Assembly (NCBI GenBank): GCA_015222355.1
Contig: JADFVC010000172.1
Location: forward strand, 1-8,596
Length of the DNA: 8,596 bases
Direction of reading: 5' to 3'
From: Chloroflexota bacterium
GTDB lineage: Bacteria > Desulfobacterota > Desulfuromonadia > Desulfuromonadales > Geopsychrobacteraceae
The first letter of the stretch is position 1. Every line of letters starts with the position of its first letter. The notes under the pieces are model-generated. The model was not told the origin of the DNA, searched no databases, and worked only from the letters and a program-made list of their open reading frames with translations. A program made the position numbers and the translations under genes. This document shows positions 1 through 7,371 of this stretch, piece by piece.

Positions 1-426
1 CAGTTCGGTGTGACCGGGGAAACGGATACCAGCGGCATTGATCGCCGCTTTGTTGATCGGACAGGTAACCAGCCCGGCTGCCGAACCCTCAAGACAGAGA
101 GTCGCCGCCCGCTCGACGTAAGCGGCCATAGCCCGGCCGCAGAGGACATCCGGTTGCCCATACTGAAGCTGATCAGGAGCCAGCTGCGAAAGCGCTTCGA
201 CCTCCAGACAAAACTCCCCGAAGCGCAAAATAAAGAGATTTTCTGCTTCAGGATGAACGTCTCCCCTCACTCCGAAAATCTTCGCCGCCTGCAACAACAC
301 CCCGACATCGCCAACAACCCGCAGAGGCGTTTGCAGCGCTTCGAATGCCCGGTCGAACAAAGCCTTGAGAATCAGTTCCGGACCGATCCCGGTCGGGTCA
401 CCCATGGTGACAAGTAAGGGCTGCAC
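1..426 (-). CDS. pdxA: 4-hydroxythreonine-4-phosphate dehydrogenase PdxA, N-terminal part (runs off the left edge)
   Basis: PdxA oxidises 4-phosphohydroxy-L-threonine with NAD(P)+ in the DXP-dependent pathway to pyridoxal 5'-phosphate and acts in the cytosol. I translated the open frame by hand and read 142 codons with no stop before the edge. The N-terminus carries the family signature LLVTMGDPTGIGPE (residues 4-17). The end of the visible part has PINKAAINAAG (123-133) followed by FPGHTE (136-141). The His-Thr pair at 139-140 corresponds to the substrate-binding pair of the family. The metal-ligand histidines lie beyond the window. The GTG start at 426-424 is chosen because it puts the first beta strand in register and has GGAG nine bases upstream (plus-strand 436-439). 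The family is usually about 330 residues, so roughly 40 percent is seen. The gene follows the SurA-like gene but is separated from it by a terminator and has its own promoter. Confidence 0.95.
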   Translation of the reverse strand, partial: MQPLLVTMGDPTGIGPELILKALFDRAFEALQTPLRVVGDVGVLLQAAKIFGVRGDVHPEAENLFILRFGEFCLEVEALSQLAPDQLQYGQPDVLCGRAMAAYVERAATLCLEGSAAGLVTCPINKAAINAAGIRFPGHTEL

Positions 427-465
427 GGTTGTTCACTCCGATCGCTGAAGTTTGCACAAGCGTTC

Positions 466-495
466 AGTATAGCGGATGCCGACAGCAGGAAACAA
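466..495 (-). promoter_or_regulatory. Probable sigma70-type promoter of pdxA
   Basis: On the minus strand, TTGTTT (plus 490-495) and TATACT (plus 466-471) are separated by 18 bases. The -10 hexamer is close to consensus and the -35 matches weakly to moderately. The site lies between the upstream operon's terminator and the pdxA start, which is where a promoter is needed. This is sequence inference only. Confidence 0.55.
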
Positions 496-536
496 CCATT
501 GCCGCATCCCGAAAAAATACTCTGGACAACAGAACT

Positions 537-570
537 AAAAAAACCCCACTGTTGTTAACACAGCGGGGTT
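537..570 (-). terminator. Rho-independent terminator closing the mfd / parvulin / SurA-like operon
   Basis: Read on the minus strand, AACCCCGCTGT pairs with ACAGTGGGGTT (one G-U pair, 7-base loop), giving an 11-bp stem followed by a run of seven T. It begins 22 bases after the SurA-like stop codon. The plus-strand reading has no T tract, so it is most likely one-directional. Confidence 0.9.
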
Positions 571-592
571 CAATTACTCGGCAAAAAACGGG

Positions 593-1540
593 TCAGATCC
601 GGACCTCTATGTGCCCGCGATCGCGCAGTTCCCGTGCCCACTCCTGGAAACGCAGATCGGTCTTTTCTCTTTCCAGCAGCTGTTCAATCTCATCCTTGAC
701 CTGTTCGTAGAGGTTGTCCTCTGCGAACTTACGGTCAGTGACCACAAACAAGTGAATCTGGCCATTCATCTCAACCGGCTCACTCACCTGGCCAACCTCC
801 AACCCTTTCAGTGCCTGCTGGAGTTGCTCGGTCAGATCCTCTTCAACCAGCTCCCCCATGTCGCCACCAAAAACCCCTGCTCCCTGGAATTCGAGAACTT
901 GCTCAAACGCTTCTCCTCCCTGCAGCAGGCGACGAGTCACCTGGACCTGTTTGCGGATCTCCGCAAGCTCCTGTTCATCAGCATTGGGCGGGAATTCATA
1001 ACTGATGCTGCTGACCCGGACTTTCGGCTTGGCGTGATATTCATCAATATGTTCGTTGAAATATTCCTGAACCTCACTGCTGGTGACCTGCACCTTGTAG
1101 TTCACTTCACGGCCGAGCAGCTTGTAGCGCAAGATCTCGTTTTTGAGTTTCTCACGATAGGCCGCAAAAGACATCCCTTGGGATTCAACGGCCTTTTGCA
1201 ACTGCTCAGCGGTAAAATTATTCTTGCGTTGGACATCCTCGATGGCAGCATTCAGTTCCGGGTCGGGAACCGTCAAGCCCAATTCCTTGATCCGTTGTTC
1301 CACCAGTTTTTCATTGATCAACTGCTCCAGAACCTGTCTCCGTAACTGATCAAACTCTTGACTGGTCAGTTGATTCGCCTCGGCATCCCTGGCCAATGCC
1401 GTCAGAACCGCCCTATCCAGCCGGTAACTGCTGATGATCTCCTGGTTGACCACGGCAACGACCTTGGTCAGGGTTTTGGCGGCAACCGGGCTGACCAGCA
1501 GCAAAAGAGCCGGCAGCAACAAAGACAAAAATCGTGTCAT
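593..1540 (-). CDS. SurA-like periplasmic chaperone / parvulin-type peptidyl-prolyl isomerase
   Basis: This is a 315-residue exported protein. A Sec signal peptide covers residues 1-21, with a Leu-rich core and likely cleavage after VAA. It is followed by the SurA N-terminal chaperone region (about 22-145: VVAVVNQEIISSYRLDRAV, then LINEKLVEQRIKELGL) and one parvulin-like domain (about 172-270, with GGDMGE at 225-230 and an IHLFV strand at 262-266). SurA-family proteins escort unfolded outer-membrane proteins across the periplasm. E. coli SurA has two parvulin domains and is over 400 residues, whereas this one has a single domain. The family's first active-site histidine, expected in an R-A-S-H-I-L context, is Ser here (RVSSIS, about 175-180), so isomerase activity is doubtful and a chaperone role is more likely. 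GAGGT sits nine bases before the ATG. The gene is third in the mfd operon, starts 42 bases after the preceding parvulin-like gene, and is followed by a strong terminator. Confidence 0.88.
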   Translation of the reverse strand: MTRFLSLLLPALLLLVSPVAAKTLTKVVAVVNQEIISSYRLDRAVLTALARDAEANQLTSQEFDQLRRQVLEQLINEKLVEQRIKELGLTVPDPELNAAIEDVQRKNNFTAEQLQKAVESQGMSFAAYREKLKNEILRYKLLGREVNYKVQVTSSEVQEYFNEHIDEYHAKPKVRVSSISYEFPPNADEQELAEIRKQVQVTRRLLQGGEAFEQVLEFQGAGVFGGDMGELVEEDLTEQLQQALKGLEVGQVSEPVEMNGQIHLFVVTDRKFAEDNLYEQVKDEIEQLLEREKTDLRFQEWARELRDRGHIEVRI

Positions 1541-1582
1541 GATTATTTTACCTCATGGTTTAAGTGTTGAACTATCTTGCAG

Positions 1583-2515
1583 TTAATGCAGATCTTTTTT
1601 AGCTAACAGGTCCCAATGAACGGAAATTCGGGTGTTCTCGTGTAATTTTCCCAGCCAGAGCTGAAAAACCTCTTCTTCCCGCTGTTGCCTTAACATGGCA
1701 ATGATTTCATTCTGCACCGCGGCAAAGGGCCGCAACCCCGCGCGGCGCCGACGTTCCACCAGAAACAGATGAACTCCGTATGGGCTTTCCACCGGGTCAC
1801 TGAGCTGGCCGGCCGCTAACCGAAACAGCACCTTATCGAACTCCGGGGGGAGCTGACCCTGGGAAAAATATCCCAGGCTGCCACCATTTTCCCGATCAGG
1901 AGAAAGTGAGTATTCACGGGCCAGTTCAGCGAAATTCCCACCCGCTTTCAATTTTTTTAAAATGACCTCGGCTGCCTCTTTAGAGTCAAAAAGCATTTGC
2001 CGTGCACGTAATTCTTCGGAGCGACGAAACTCTTCCCGATTGGCCAGATAATATTTCTCGGCATCCTTCACGTCAACCTGTACCAGCGGATCAAGGATGG
2101 CGGCACTCACTTTCATCGTCAGCAGACGCAACCTTAACACCGCCTGCCAACTTTCTTCGGACTGACCGGCCTCCCGCAAAATTTCCTGGTATTCTGCAGC
2201 GGAATAATTCCCGCGGAATTCAATCATCGCTGCGTCAAGTTCGGCGGGGGCAATCCGTACATCGCTTCGTTCCGCTTCACCGAGAATCAGTTCCCGCTCA
2301 ATCAGCCGATTGACCAGCTGTTTTTTTAACAGCAATTGCTCCTGTTCTGGAAGTACGGAAATATCCGGATAACTGAGCTGCAATTCCCGTTCAAACTGCT
2401 GCAGGGTCAGCTGGCGCTGCCCGACCTTTATCAGCGGCGGCAGAGGCTCCGGTGGTTGGCAACCATGGACAAATACCAGGAGCAATAGAATGATGACTTG
2501 ACGGAGAAACGGCAT
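1583..2515 (-). CDS. Parvulin-type peptidyl-prolyl isomerase family lipoprotein (PpiC/PrsA-like)
   Basis: This is a protein of about 310 residues with a short charged N-terminus, a hydrophobic stretch (VIILLLLVFVHGC) and a Cys at the likely lipobox. Histidine at position -2 makes the lipobox non-canonical, so lipidation is probable but not certain. A SurA-like N-terminal helical region (about 30-150) precedes a well-formed parvulin domain (about 165-255). The domain contains NFAELAREYSLSP, GGSLGYFSQGQLPPEF and the closing strand YGVHLFLVE. The first parvulin histidine is replaced: RARQML stands where RASHIL is typical. The expected role is folding of periplasmic or outer-membrane proteins. 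Two starts are possible: GTG at 2521 or ATG at 2515. I chose ATG because it is the commoner codon; a weak GGGTAG lies upstream of both. The gene lies 48 bases after mfd and 42 bases before the SurA-like gene, probably in one transcript. Confidence 0.87.
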   Translation of the reverse strand: MPFLRQVIILLLLVFVHGCQPPEPLPPLIKVGQRQLTLQQFERELQLSYPDISVLPEQEQLLLKKQLVNRLIERELILGEAERSDVRIAPAELDAAMIEFRGNYSAAEYQEILREAGQSEESWQAVLRLRLLTMKVSAAILDPLVQVDVKDAEKYYLANREEFRRSEELRARQMLFDSKEAAEVILKKLKAGGNFAELAREYSLSPDRENGGSLGYFSQGQLPPEFDKVLFRLAAGQLSDPVESPYGVHLFLVERRRRAGLRPFAAVQNEIIAMLRQQREEEVFQLWLGKLHENTRISVHWDLLAKKDLH

Positions 2516-2569
2516 CGACACTTAACTACCCATTTTCAGAGAGAAAACCGGGTTGTTACGCTAGCATAG

Positions 2570-5500
2570 TCAGAAAAACAGTTGCAATTCTTTTCTCACT
2601 GCCGGCAGTAGCTCCTGTTCTTTCAGGCGACCGAGGTCAACGCTCAGTTTGAAATCGGCTCCCAGTCGGTACCGCTCCGGCTGATCGGTGAGCAGGCTGC
2701 GAATCAGTTCCGGCGAAACCCTGGTGGTCGCATGGAACAGCAGGTGCAATCGGCGACCGTCGTATTCGAGGAGTTCAACCCGTAAGCGTGTCAGCAGGAT
2801 GCGCAGGCGCATGATGCCGACCAGGGCTTCCCCGGCACTCGGTAATTCACCGTAACGATCACGCAATTCTTCGACCAGGTCAAACAACTCCTCATCTTGT
2901 TCAGCAGCAGCCATCCGCTGATAGAACTGCAAACGCTGGTTCGGGTCGGGCAGGTACTTCTCCGGGAAGAAGGCCGACAGTCCCATGCGGATTTCCGGAT
3001 CGATCCGCTCTTCACGCTCCTTGCCGCGCAGCTTATCGATGGTCTCTTCCAGCAGCTCGGTGTAAAGCTCGAAGCCGATCGCCGCAATCGGCCCCGACTG
3101 TTTGGCTCCGAGCAGATCACCAGCACCCCGCAGCTCCAGGTCGTGGCTGGCGATACGGAAACCGGCCCCCAATTCGGTCAGTTCCTGCAATACCTTCAGC
3201 CGTTCACGCGCCTCTTTGGTCAGGCCGGCCTCGCCGGGGATCAGCAGGTAAGCGTAGGCACGGCGATCGCTGCGGCCGACCCGGCCGCGCAGTTGGTAGA
3301 GCTGCGAGAGGCCGAAGCAATCGGCACGGTTGACGATAATAGTGTTAGCACGCGGGATATCCAGGCCGTTTTCGATGATGGTCGAGGTGACGAACAGGTT
3401 GCTCTTCCCCGCGATAAAATCGAGCATCACCTGCTCCAGATTCTTCTCCGGCATCTGCCCATGACCGACGGAAATGTTCGCTTCGGGGACCAGGGCTTTG
3501 AGCTGCTCAGCCATGGCGTCGATGGTCTTGACCCGATTGTGGACGAAGTAGACCTGCCCGCCGCGGCGCAGCTCACGCAGGATTGCCTGGCGGATCAGCT
3601 CGTCGTCGAAGCGGGTGACGTAGGTGCGGATTGCCAGCCGGTCGATCGGGGCGGTTTCGATAATCGACAGATCACGCATCCCGGCCAGGCTCATGTGCAG
3701 GGTGCGCGGGATCGGCGTGGCTGTCAAAGTGAGGATATCGACCTCGGCGCGCAGCTGCTTCAATTTCTCTTTGTGGCTGACACCGAAGCGTTGCTCCTCA
3801 TCGACAATCACCAGTCCCAGGTCGTTGAAACGCACATCGCGCTGCAGTAACCGGTGGGTGCCGATCAGGATATCGACCTTGCCGGCGGCAGCGGCGGCCA
3901 AAGTTTTTTTGTTTTCGGCGGCACTGCGGAACCGGGAAACCATCTCGACCCGTACCGGGAATTCTTCCAAGCGCTGGCTGAAACTCTCCCAGTGCTGCCG
4001 GGCCAGCACCGTAGTCGGCACCAGCACCGCCACCTGCTTGCTGTCGATCACCGCCTTGACCGCGGCACGCAAAGCAACCTCGGTCTTGCCGTAGCCGACA
4101 TCACCGCAGACCAGCCGGTCCATAGGTTTTGGCGATTGCATGTCGCTCAAGGTGTCCTCGATTGCCCGCAGCTGATCTTCGGTCTCCTCGTGGGGAAAGG
4201 TCGCCTCGAATTCGCGATAGAGCTGATCGGGGGCTGAGCAGGCAAACCCCTGGCGCAGTTCGCGCTTGGCATAAAGTTCCAGTAGCTGGCGGGCCAGTTC
4301 TTCAACGGCGGCGCGAGCCTTGAGCCGGGCTTTCTGCCATCCCTGGCCGCCCATCTTGTCCAGCTTCGGTGCATACCCCTCGCCGCCGACATACTTCTGC
4401 ACTTTTTCGATCCGGTCGATCGGCAGATAAAGCTTGTCGCCGCCGGCATATTGCAGGTGGAGGAAATCCCCCTCAACCGAGCCGGTCTGCAGATGGGTGA
4501 GTCCGAGATATTTGCCGATACCATGGTCCGTGTGGACGATGAAGTCACCATCCCTGAGCTCAGCCAGACTGCTCATCAGCTTGCGGGCACGCTGTTGCCC
4601 GGTTTTTCTCTGCCGGTGGCTGCGTTTGCCGAAGATCTCCTCTTCGCTGATGAGCAGCAGTTTCTCTTCCGGCAGCGAGAATCCGCTGGAAAGCTCACCG
4701 ACGCACAGCTGCGGACAGCCGGGGGACAGGTTGTTCAAGCGCAGGGCCGGGTTGATGTTCAGCTCGACCTCATGGGCGGCGAGCAACTCCTGCAACCGTT
4801 CGGCTTGGCTGCGCTGGTGACAGACCAGCAGGACGCGCCAGTTGTCGTTTGCTGCCTGCTGCAGTCGCTGGACCAGCGGTTCGAGGCCGTCATGCTGCTC
4901 GTTCGAATGGGCGCGCAGTTCAGCGTTGCCGATACAGTTGAAGTGGAAGCGCTCCCGTTCGTCATCCAGTTGAAAAACCCGTAGCTGGGATATCTCGATC
5001 CGACCACTGCTGTTCAGCAGCGGCTGCACCTCGCTCGGATCGAGAAACAGTTCCTTGCGTGCGGCGTGCGGCTGCCCCTGCTCAAGCATCCGTGCCTCGC
5101 CGTCGCGGACATCGCGGTGACACTGGTCGATTGCCTGCTCAATCGCCGGAGGATCCACCAGCACCCAGCGTTCTTTGTCCAGGTAGCTGGTCAGCGCATC
5201 AAGGGCCGGGTAGTTAAAGGGCAACAGAAAATGCCGTCCTGGAGCGAGAATCCCCTCGCGGACCTCCTCCATGATCGTTTCCCGCTCGGTGCGCGGGAGT
5301 TCCAGTTCATCGCAACGCTCTTTCAGCCGCTGAGCAAAGGTCTCAAGAAACGGGCCGTGAAGAATCATCTCTTTAGACGGGATCAACGTCAGCCGCTCAA
5401 TCATTTGCGTACCGGAACGCTGGCTGACCGGATCGAAATGGCGCATCTTTTCGATGAAATCCCCGTAAAAATCGAGTCGCACAGGCTGTTGGGCGTCGGA

Positions 5501-6058
5501 CGGGAATAAATCGATAATATCGCCGCGCACAGCAAAACTGCCCCGTTCTTCGACCAGGGGTACCGGCTGGTAACCAAGTTGCAGCAGGGACTCAAGCAGC
5601 GGTTGCCGCTCATACTCCTCCTCGGCAATCAACTCCAGGGCGATCGTTGCCAGCACTTGGCGCGGAATCATGCGTTGCATCAGCGCCCGCACCGGCAGCA
5701 CCAGAGCCTTGAGTTCTCCGCGGTCAAGGGCCGCCAAGGTGGTCAGGCGGGTCGCTTCCAGCTCCGGGTGCGGGGTGAGGGGATCGTAGGGGTTCAGTTC
5801 CCAGTTCGGCAGCAAGGCGATCTGTTGCGGGTGATGGTGGAAAAACCGCAGGTTGGCGGTCAGTTGGCGGGCCTGCGGCAGGTCAGCGGTGAGAATCACC
5901 AGCAGCCCTGAGTGTTCAGTCAGCAGCCGGGCGAGCAGAAAGGCGTCGGCCGATCCATGCAGGCCGAGAACTTCACTGGTCTGCAGGCCGGAGCTGACGC
6001 CATCGATAAAACTTTTGCTCGTGGCATGCTTTATGTCCTGCGGGGAATCTAAATCCAT
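2570..6058 (-). CDS. mfd: Transcription-repair coupling factor Mfd
   Basis: This cytosolic DNA translocase removes RNA polymerase stalled at DNA lesions and recruits UvrA for nucleotide excision repair. At 1162 residues it is full length (E. coli Mfd is 1148). In order it shows a UvrB-like N-terminal module (NWELNPYDPL at 85-94, RGDIIDLFP at 178-186), the CarD-like RNA-polymerase-interacting domain (about 500-560, HTDHGIGKYLGL), and a RecG-like superfamily 2 motor. The motor has Walker A GDVGYGKTE (652-660), DEEQ (753-756), TATPIPRT (779-786), STIIENGLDIP (892-902) and the arginine-finger motif QLRGRVGRS (922-930). The C-terminal TRCF domain spans about 1010-1110. All motor motifs are intact and no frameshift is seen. 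The Shine-Dalgarno signal is weak (GCGGAA about 10 bases upstream of ATG). The nadA terminator ends just 15 bases upstream, leaving little room for a dedicated promoter. The gene heads a probable operon with the two parvulin-like genes. Confidence 0.98.
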   Translation of the reverse strand: MDLDSPQDIKHATSKSFIDGVSSGLQTSEVLGLHGSADAFLLARLLTEHSGLLVILTADLPQARQLTANLRFFHHHPQQIALLPNWELNPYDPLTPHPELEATRLTTLAALDRGELKALVLPVRALMQRMIPRQVLATIALELIAEEEYERQPLLESLLQLGYQPVPLVEERGSFAVRGDIIDLFPSDAQQPVRLDFYGDFIEKMRHFDPVSQRSGTQMIERLTLIPSKEMILHGPFLETFAQRLKERCDELELPRTERETIMEEVREGILAPGRHFLLPFNYPALDALTSYLDKERWVLVDPPAIEQAIDQCHRDVRDGEARMLEQGQPHAARKELFLDPSEVQPLLNSSGRIEISQLRVFQLDDERERFHFNCIGNAELRAHSNEQHDGLEPLVQRLQQAANDNWRVLLVCHQRSQAERLQELLAAHEVELNINPALRLNNLSPGCPQLCVGELSSGFSLPEEKLLLISEEEIFGKRSHRQRKTGQQRARKLMSSLAELRDGDFIVHTDHGIGKYLGLTHLQTGSVEGDFLHLQYAGGDKLYLPIDRIEKVQKYVGGEGYAPKLDKMGGQGWQKARLKARAAVEELARQLLELYAKRELRQGFACSAPDQLYREFEATFPHEETEDQLRAIEDTLSDMQSPKPMDRLVCGDVGYGKTEVALRAAVKAVIDSKQVAVLVPTTVLARQHWESFSQRLEEFPVRVEMVSRFRSAAENKKTLAAAAAGKVDILIGTHRLLQRDVRFNDLGLVIVDEEQRFGVSHKEKLKQLRAEVDILTLTATPIPRTLHMSLAGMRDLSIIETAPIDRLAIRTYVTRFDDELIRQAILRELRRGGQVYFVHNRVKTIDAMAEQLKALVPEANISVGHGQMPEKNLEQVMLDFIAGKSNLFVTSTIIENGLDIPRANTIIVNRADCFGLSQLYQLRGRVGRSDRRAYAYLLIPGEAGLTKEARERLKVLQELTELGAGFRIASHDLELRGAGDLLGAKQSGPIAAIGFELYTELLEETIDKLRGKEREERIDPEIRMGLSAFFPEKYLPDPNQRLQFYQRMAAAEQDEELFDLVEELRDRYGELPSAGEALVGIMRLRILLTRLRVELLEYDGRRLHLLFHATTRVSPELIRSLLTDQPERYRLGADFKLSVDLGRLKEQELLPAVRKELQLFF

Positions 6059-6073
6059 GAGTTATTCCGCTGC

Positions 6074-6104
6074 AAAAATAAAGGGCGCACAAAAAGCACG
6101 CCCT
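6074..6104 (-). terminator. Rho-independent terminator after nadA
   Basis: On the minus strand, AGGGCGTGC (plus 6096-6104) pairs with GTGCGCCCT (plus 6082-6090). The stem has nine pairs, two of them G-U, and the loop is five T. The tail is TTATTTTT. It lies about 28 bases after the nadA stop and only 15 bases before the mfd ATG. Confidence 0.75.
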
Positions 6105-6132
6105 CAATCATAAACCAAGTTATTCTCAAGAC

Positions 6133-7050
6133 TCAATCCCGCGGCACGGCCAGCATCCGATCGAGGGATAGCCTGGCTTTTTCCCGGACCTCCTCAGCAA
6201 CAGTCACTCGCGGCTCCATAGTTTCCAGACATTTGACAATGTCCTCGAGCGTGGTCAGCTTCATGTTCGGACAGACCAACGAACGGCTCGGTATAATGAA
6301 TTCTTTCTCCGGATTCTCAAGCTTCAATCGCCAGAGGATCCCGTTCTCGGTTCCAACAATAAATTTCTTGGCCGGATTTTCTTTGGCGAAAATATACATG
6401 CCGCTGGTCGAACAGATATGATCGGCCAGCTCGAGGATTTCCGGGGTGCATTCCGGATGCGCCATAAACAGAGCATCTGGATGGTCAGCTCGGGCCTGCT
6501 TGATCTCCTCCACCTTGAGCCGGTCATGAGTCGGACAGTAACCTTCCCAGCAGATGCACTCCTTCTCCGGGACGTGCTTAGCGATGTAACGACCAAGGTT
6601 GCGGTCAGGGACCAATAGCAGTTTTTCGGCATCGAGGGAGCGAGCAACATTAACGGCATTGGAACTGGTGCAACAGATGTCACTCTCGGCTTTGACCGCC
6701 GCTGTCGAGTTGACGTAGGTGACCACAGTAGCGCCGGGATGCCGAGCCTTGAACTTGCGCAACCCTTCGGCAGTCACCATATCAGCCATCGGACAACCGG
6801 CATCTGCACGCGGCAGCAGCACGGTTTTTTCCGGGGAGAGGATCGCCGCCGACTCCGCCATGAAGTGCACCCCACAGAAAACAATAACCTCTTTATCGGT
6901 TTTCGCCGCTTCCATGGAGAGCGCCAGGGAATCACCGGTAATATCAGCGATTTCCTGCACTTCGTCGCGCTGGTAATTATGGGCCATCAGCAGCGCATTA
7001 CGCTCAGCGGCCAGCTCCTTGATTCTCTGTTTCAGTTGTTCCTGATTCAT
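6133..7050 (-). CDS. nadA: Quinolinate synthase NadA ([4Fe-4S] enzyme of de novo NAD synthesis)
   Basis: NadA condenses iminoaspartate with dihydroxyacetone phosphate to give quinolinate, using a [4Fe-4S] cluster with three Cys ligands. The 305-residue protein is within the family range. It shows the three pseudo-repeated domains: [20 protein letters not shown] (22-41), [15 protein letters not shown] (57-71), [21 protein letters not shown] (starting at 111), [10 protein letters not shown] (148-157), [13 protein letters not shown] (198-210) and VGTENGI (232-238). The likely cluster ligands are Cys86 (DAGCPMADM), Cys172 (WEGYCPTH) and Cys260 (SLVCPNMK). Their spacing fits the Thermotoga-type short NadA. 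The ATG has a weak GTGAG ribosome-binding signal about eight bases upstream and a strong promoter about 45 bases upstream. No other nad gene lies in the window, so its partners NadB and NadC must be encoded elsewhere. Confidence 0.97.
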   Translation of the reverse strand: MNQEQLKQRIKELAAERNALLMAHNYQRDEVQEIADITGDSLALSMEAAKTDKEVIVFCGVHFMAESAAILSPEKTVLLPRADAGCPMADMVTAEGLRKFKARHPGATVVTYVNSTAAVKAESDICCTSSNAVNVARSLDAEKLLLVPDRNLGRYIAKHVPEKECICWEGYCPTHDRLKVEEIKQARADHPDALFMAHPECTPEILELADHICSTSGMYIFAKENPAKKFIVGTENGILWRLKLENPEKEFIIPSRSLVCPNMKLTTLEDIVKCLETMEPRVTVAEEVREKARLSLDRMLAVPRD

Positions 7051-7093
7051 CGAATAATCTCACTTGTTGGAACCTGTTCGAAATGAAGCCCGC

Positions 7094-7122
7094 ATGCTAG
7101 ACCAACCCCCTTGTCATGTCAA
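7094..7122 (-). promoter_or_regulatory. Sigma70-type promoter of nadA
   Basis: On the minus strand, a perfect TTGACA (plus 7117-7122) is followed after exactly 17 bases by TAGCAT (plus 7094-7099), which matches TATAAT at four of six positions. Transcription would start about 35-40 bases upstream of the nadA ATG. This is the strongest promoter-like sequence I found in the window. Confidence 0.75.
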
Positions 7123-7160
7123 TCTTTTCACCCCCCCCGGAACGCTTGACAGGAGGGGGT
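7105..7160. repeat. Imperfect inverted repeat between the divergent promoters
   Basis: ACCCCCTTGTCA (7105-7116) and TGACAGGAGGGGGT (7147-7160) are inverted copies that differ only by a 2-base insertion. They enclose 30 bases with a run of eight C (7131-7138). The arms overlap the -35 regions of the nadA promoter and of the possible rsgA promoter. It could be an operator or a trace of promoter duplication. No known regulator motif was recognised. Confidence 0.4.
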
Positions 7161-7173
7161 AAGCGGCTATTCT
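7146..7173 (+). promoter_or_regulatory. Possible promoter for rsgA, upstream of the fold-back element
   Basis: TTGACA (7146-7151) is perfect and is followed after 16 bases by TATTCT (7168-7173), a four-of-six match to the -10 consensus. If it is used, the rsgA transcript would carry a leader of about 225 bases containing the whole fold-back element. No better plus-strand promoter was seen closer to rsgA. Confidence 0.4.
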
Positions 7174-7191
7174 CGCCACGGTTCGTCAGGC

Positions 7192-7217
7192 CCGACAACC
7201 TCCTAGGAGGCTGTCGG
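7192..7217. repeat. 26-bp near-perfect palindrome at the left end of the fold-back element
   Basis: The sequence is centred on CCTAGG and has one mismatched pair (A7198 against C7211). Its left half, CCGACAACCTC (7192-7202), is a 10-of-11 match to the right terminus of the element (CCGACAGCCTC, 7357-7367) and abuts the same CTAG. It looks like a leftover terminus of a second copy. Confidence 0.6.
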
Positions 7218-7371
7218 ATTATCCATGAGCCAGCTGCAAATCCGGCTGTTTGGCCCAGACTTAAGCTCCTTTTCAGCCCATAGCTACGGCTATGCGCTCT
7301 CAAACGAGCTTAAGTCTGGCCTCAAACTTCCAAATTTTCGCTTCGACTCAGATAGTCCGACAGCCTCCTAG
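7203..7371. mobile_element. MITE-like fold-back element with CTAG flanks
   Basis: The 161-bp core (7207-7367) is bounded by 17-bp inverted repeats GAGGCTGTCGGAYTATC with one mismatch (7207-7223 and 7351-7367). CTAG lies directly outside each end (7203-7206 and 7368-7371), as a 4-bp target duplication would. The interior is itself an imperfect palindrome: CCAGACTTAAGCTC at 7255-7268 pairs with 7306-7319, and CATAGC-TACG-GCTATG sits at the centre (7279-7294). There is no coding capacity for a transposase. IS5-group elements are known to duplicate CTAG/YTAR-type targets, so mobilisation by a related transposase in trans is a reasonable guess. It could instead be a structured intergenic repeat or a bidirectional terminator. 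Confidence 0.6.

Noticed and set aside
10..417. 135-codon plus-strand frame at the left edge
   Set aside because: The minus strand here encodes an unmistakable PdxA N-terminus, so this frame is a shadow.
611..1345. 244-codon plus-strand frame opposite the SurA-like gene
   Set aside because: It is a mirror of the SurA-like coding frame: Leu/Phe-rich composition, no ribosome-binding site and no recognisable family.
2897..3850. 317-codon open frame on the plus strand inside mfd
   Set aside because: It is antisense to the conserved helicase and TRCF domains of Mfd, its translation shows no recognisable domain, and long shadow frames are common opposite such genes.
7131..7138. Run of eight C as a phase-variation switch
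   Set aside because: It lies upstream of the nadA -35 and outside any -35/-10 spacer or coding frame, so slippage there has no obvious effect on expression.
7097..7303. 68-codon minus-strand frame across the nadA-rsgA gap
   Set aside because: It spans the promoters and the inverted-repeat element, is basic and of low complexity, and has no ribosome-binding site.
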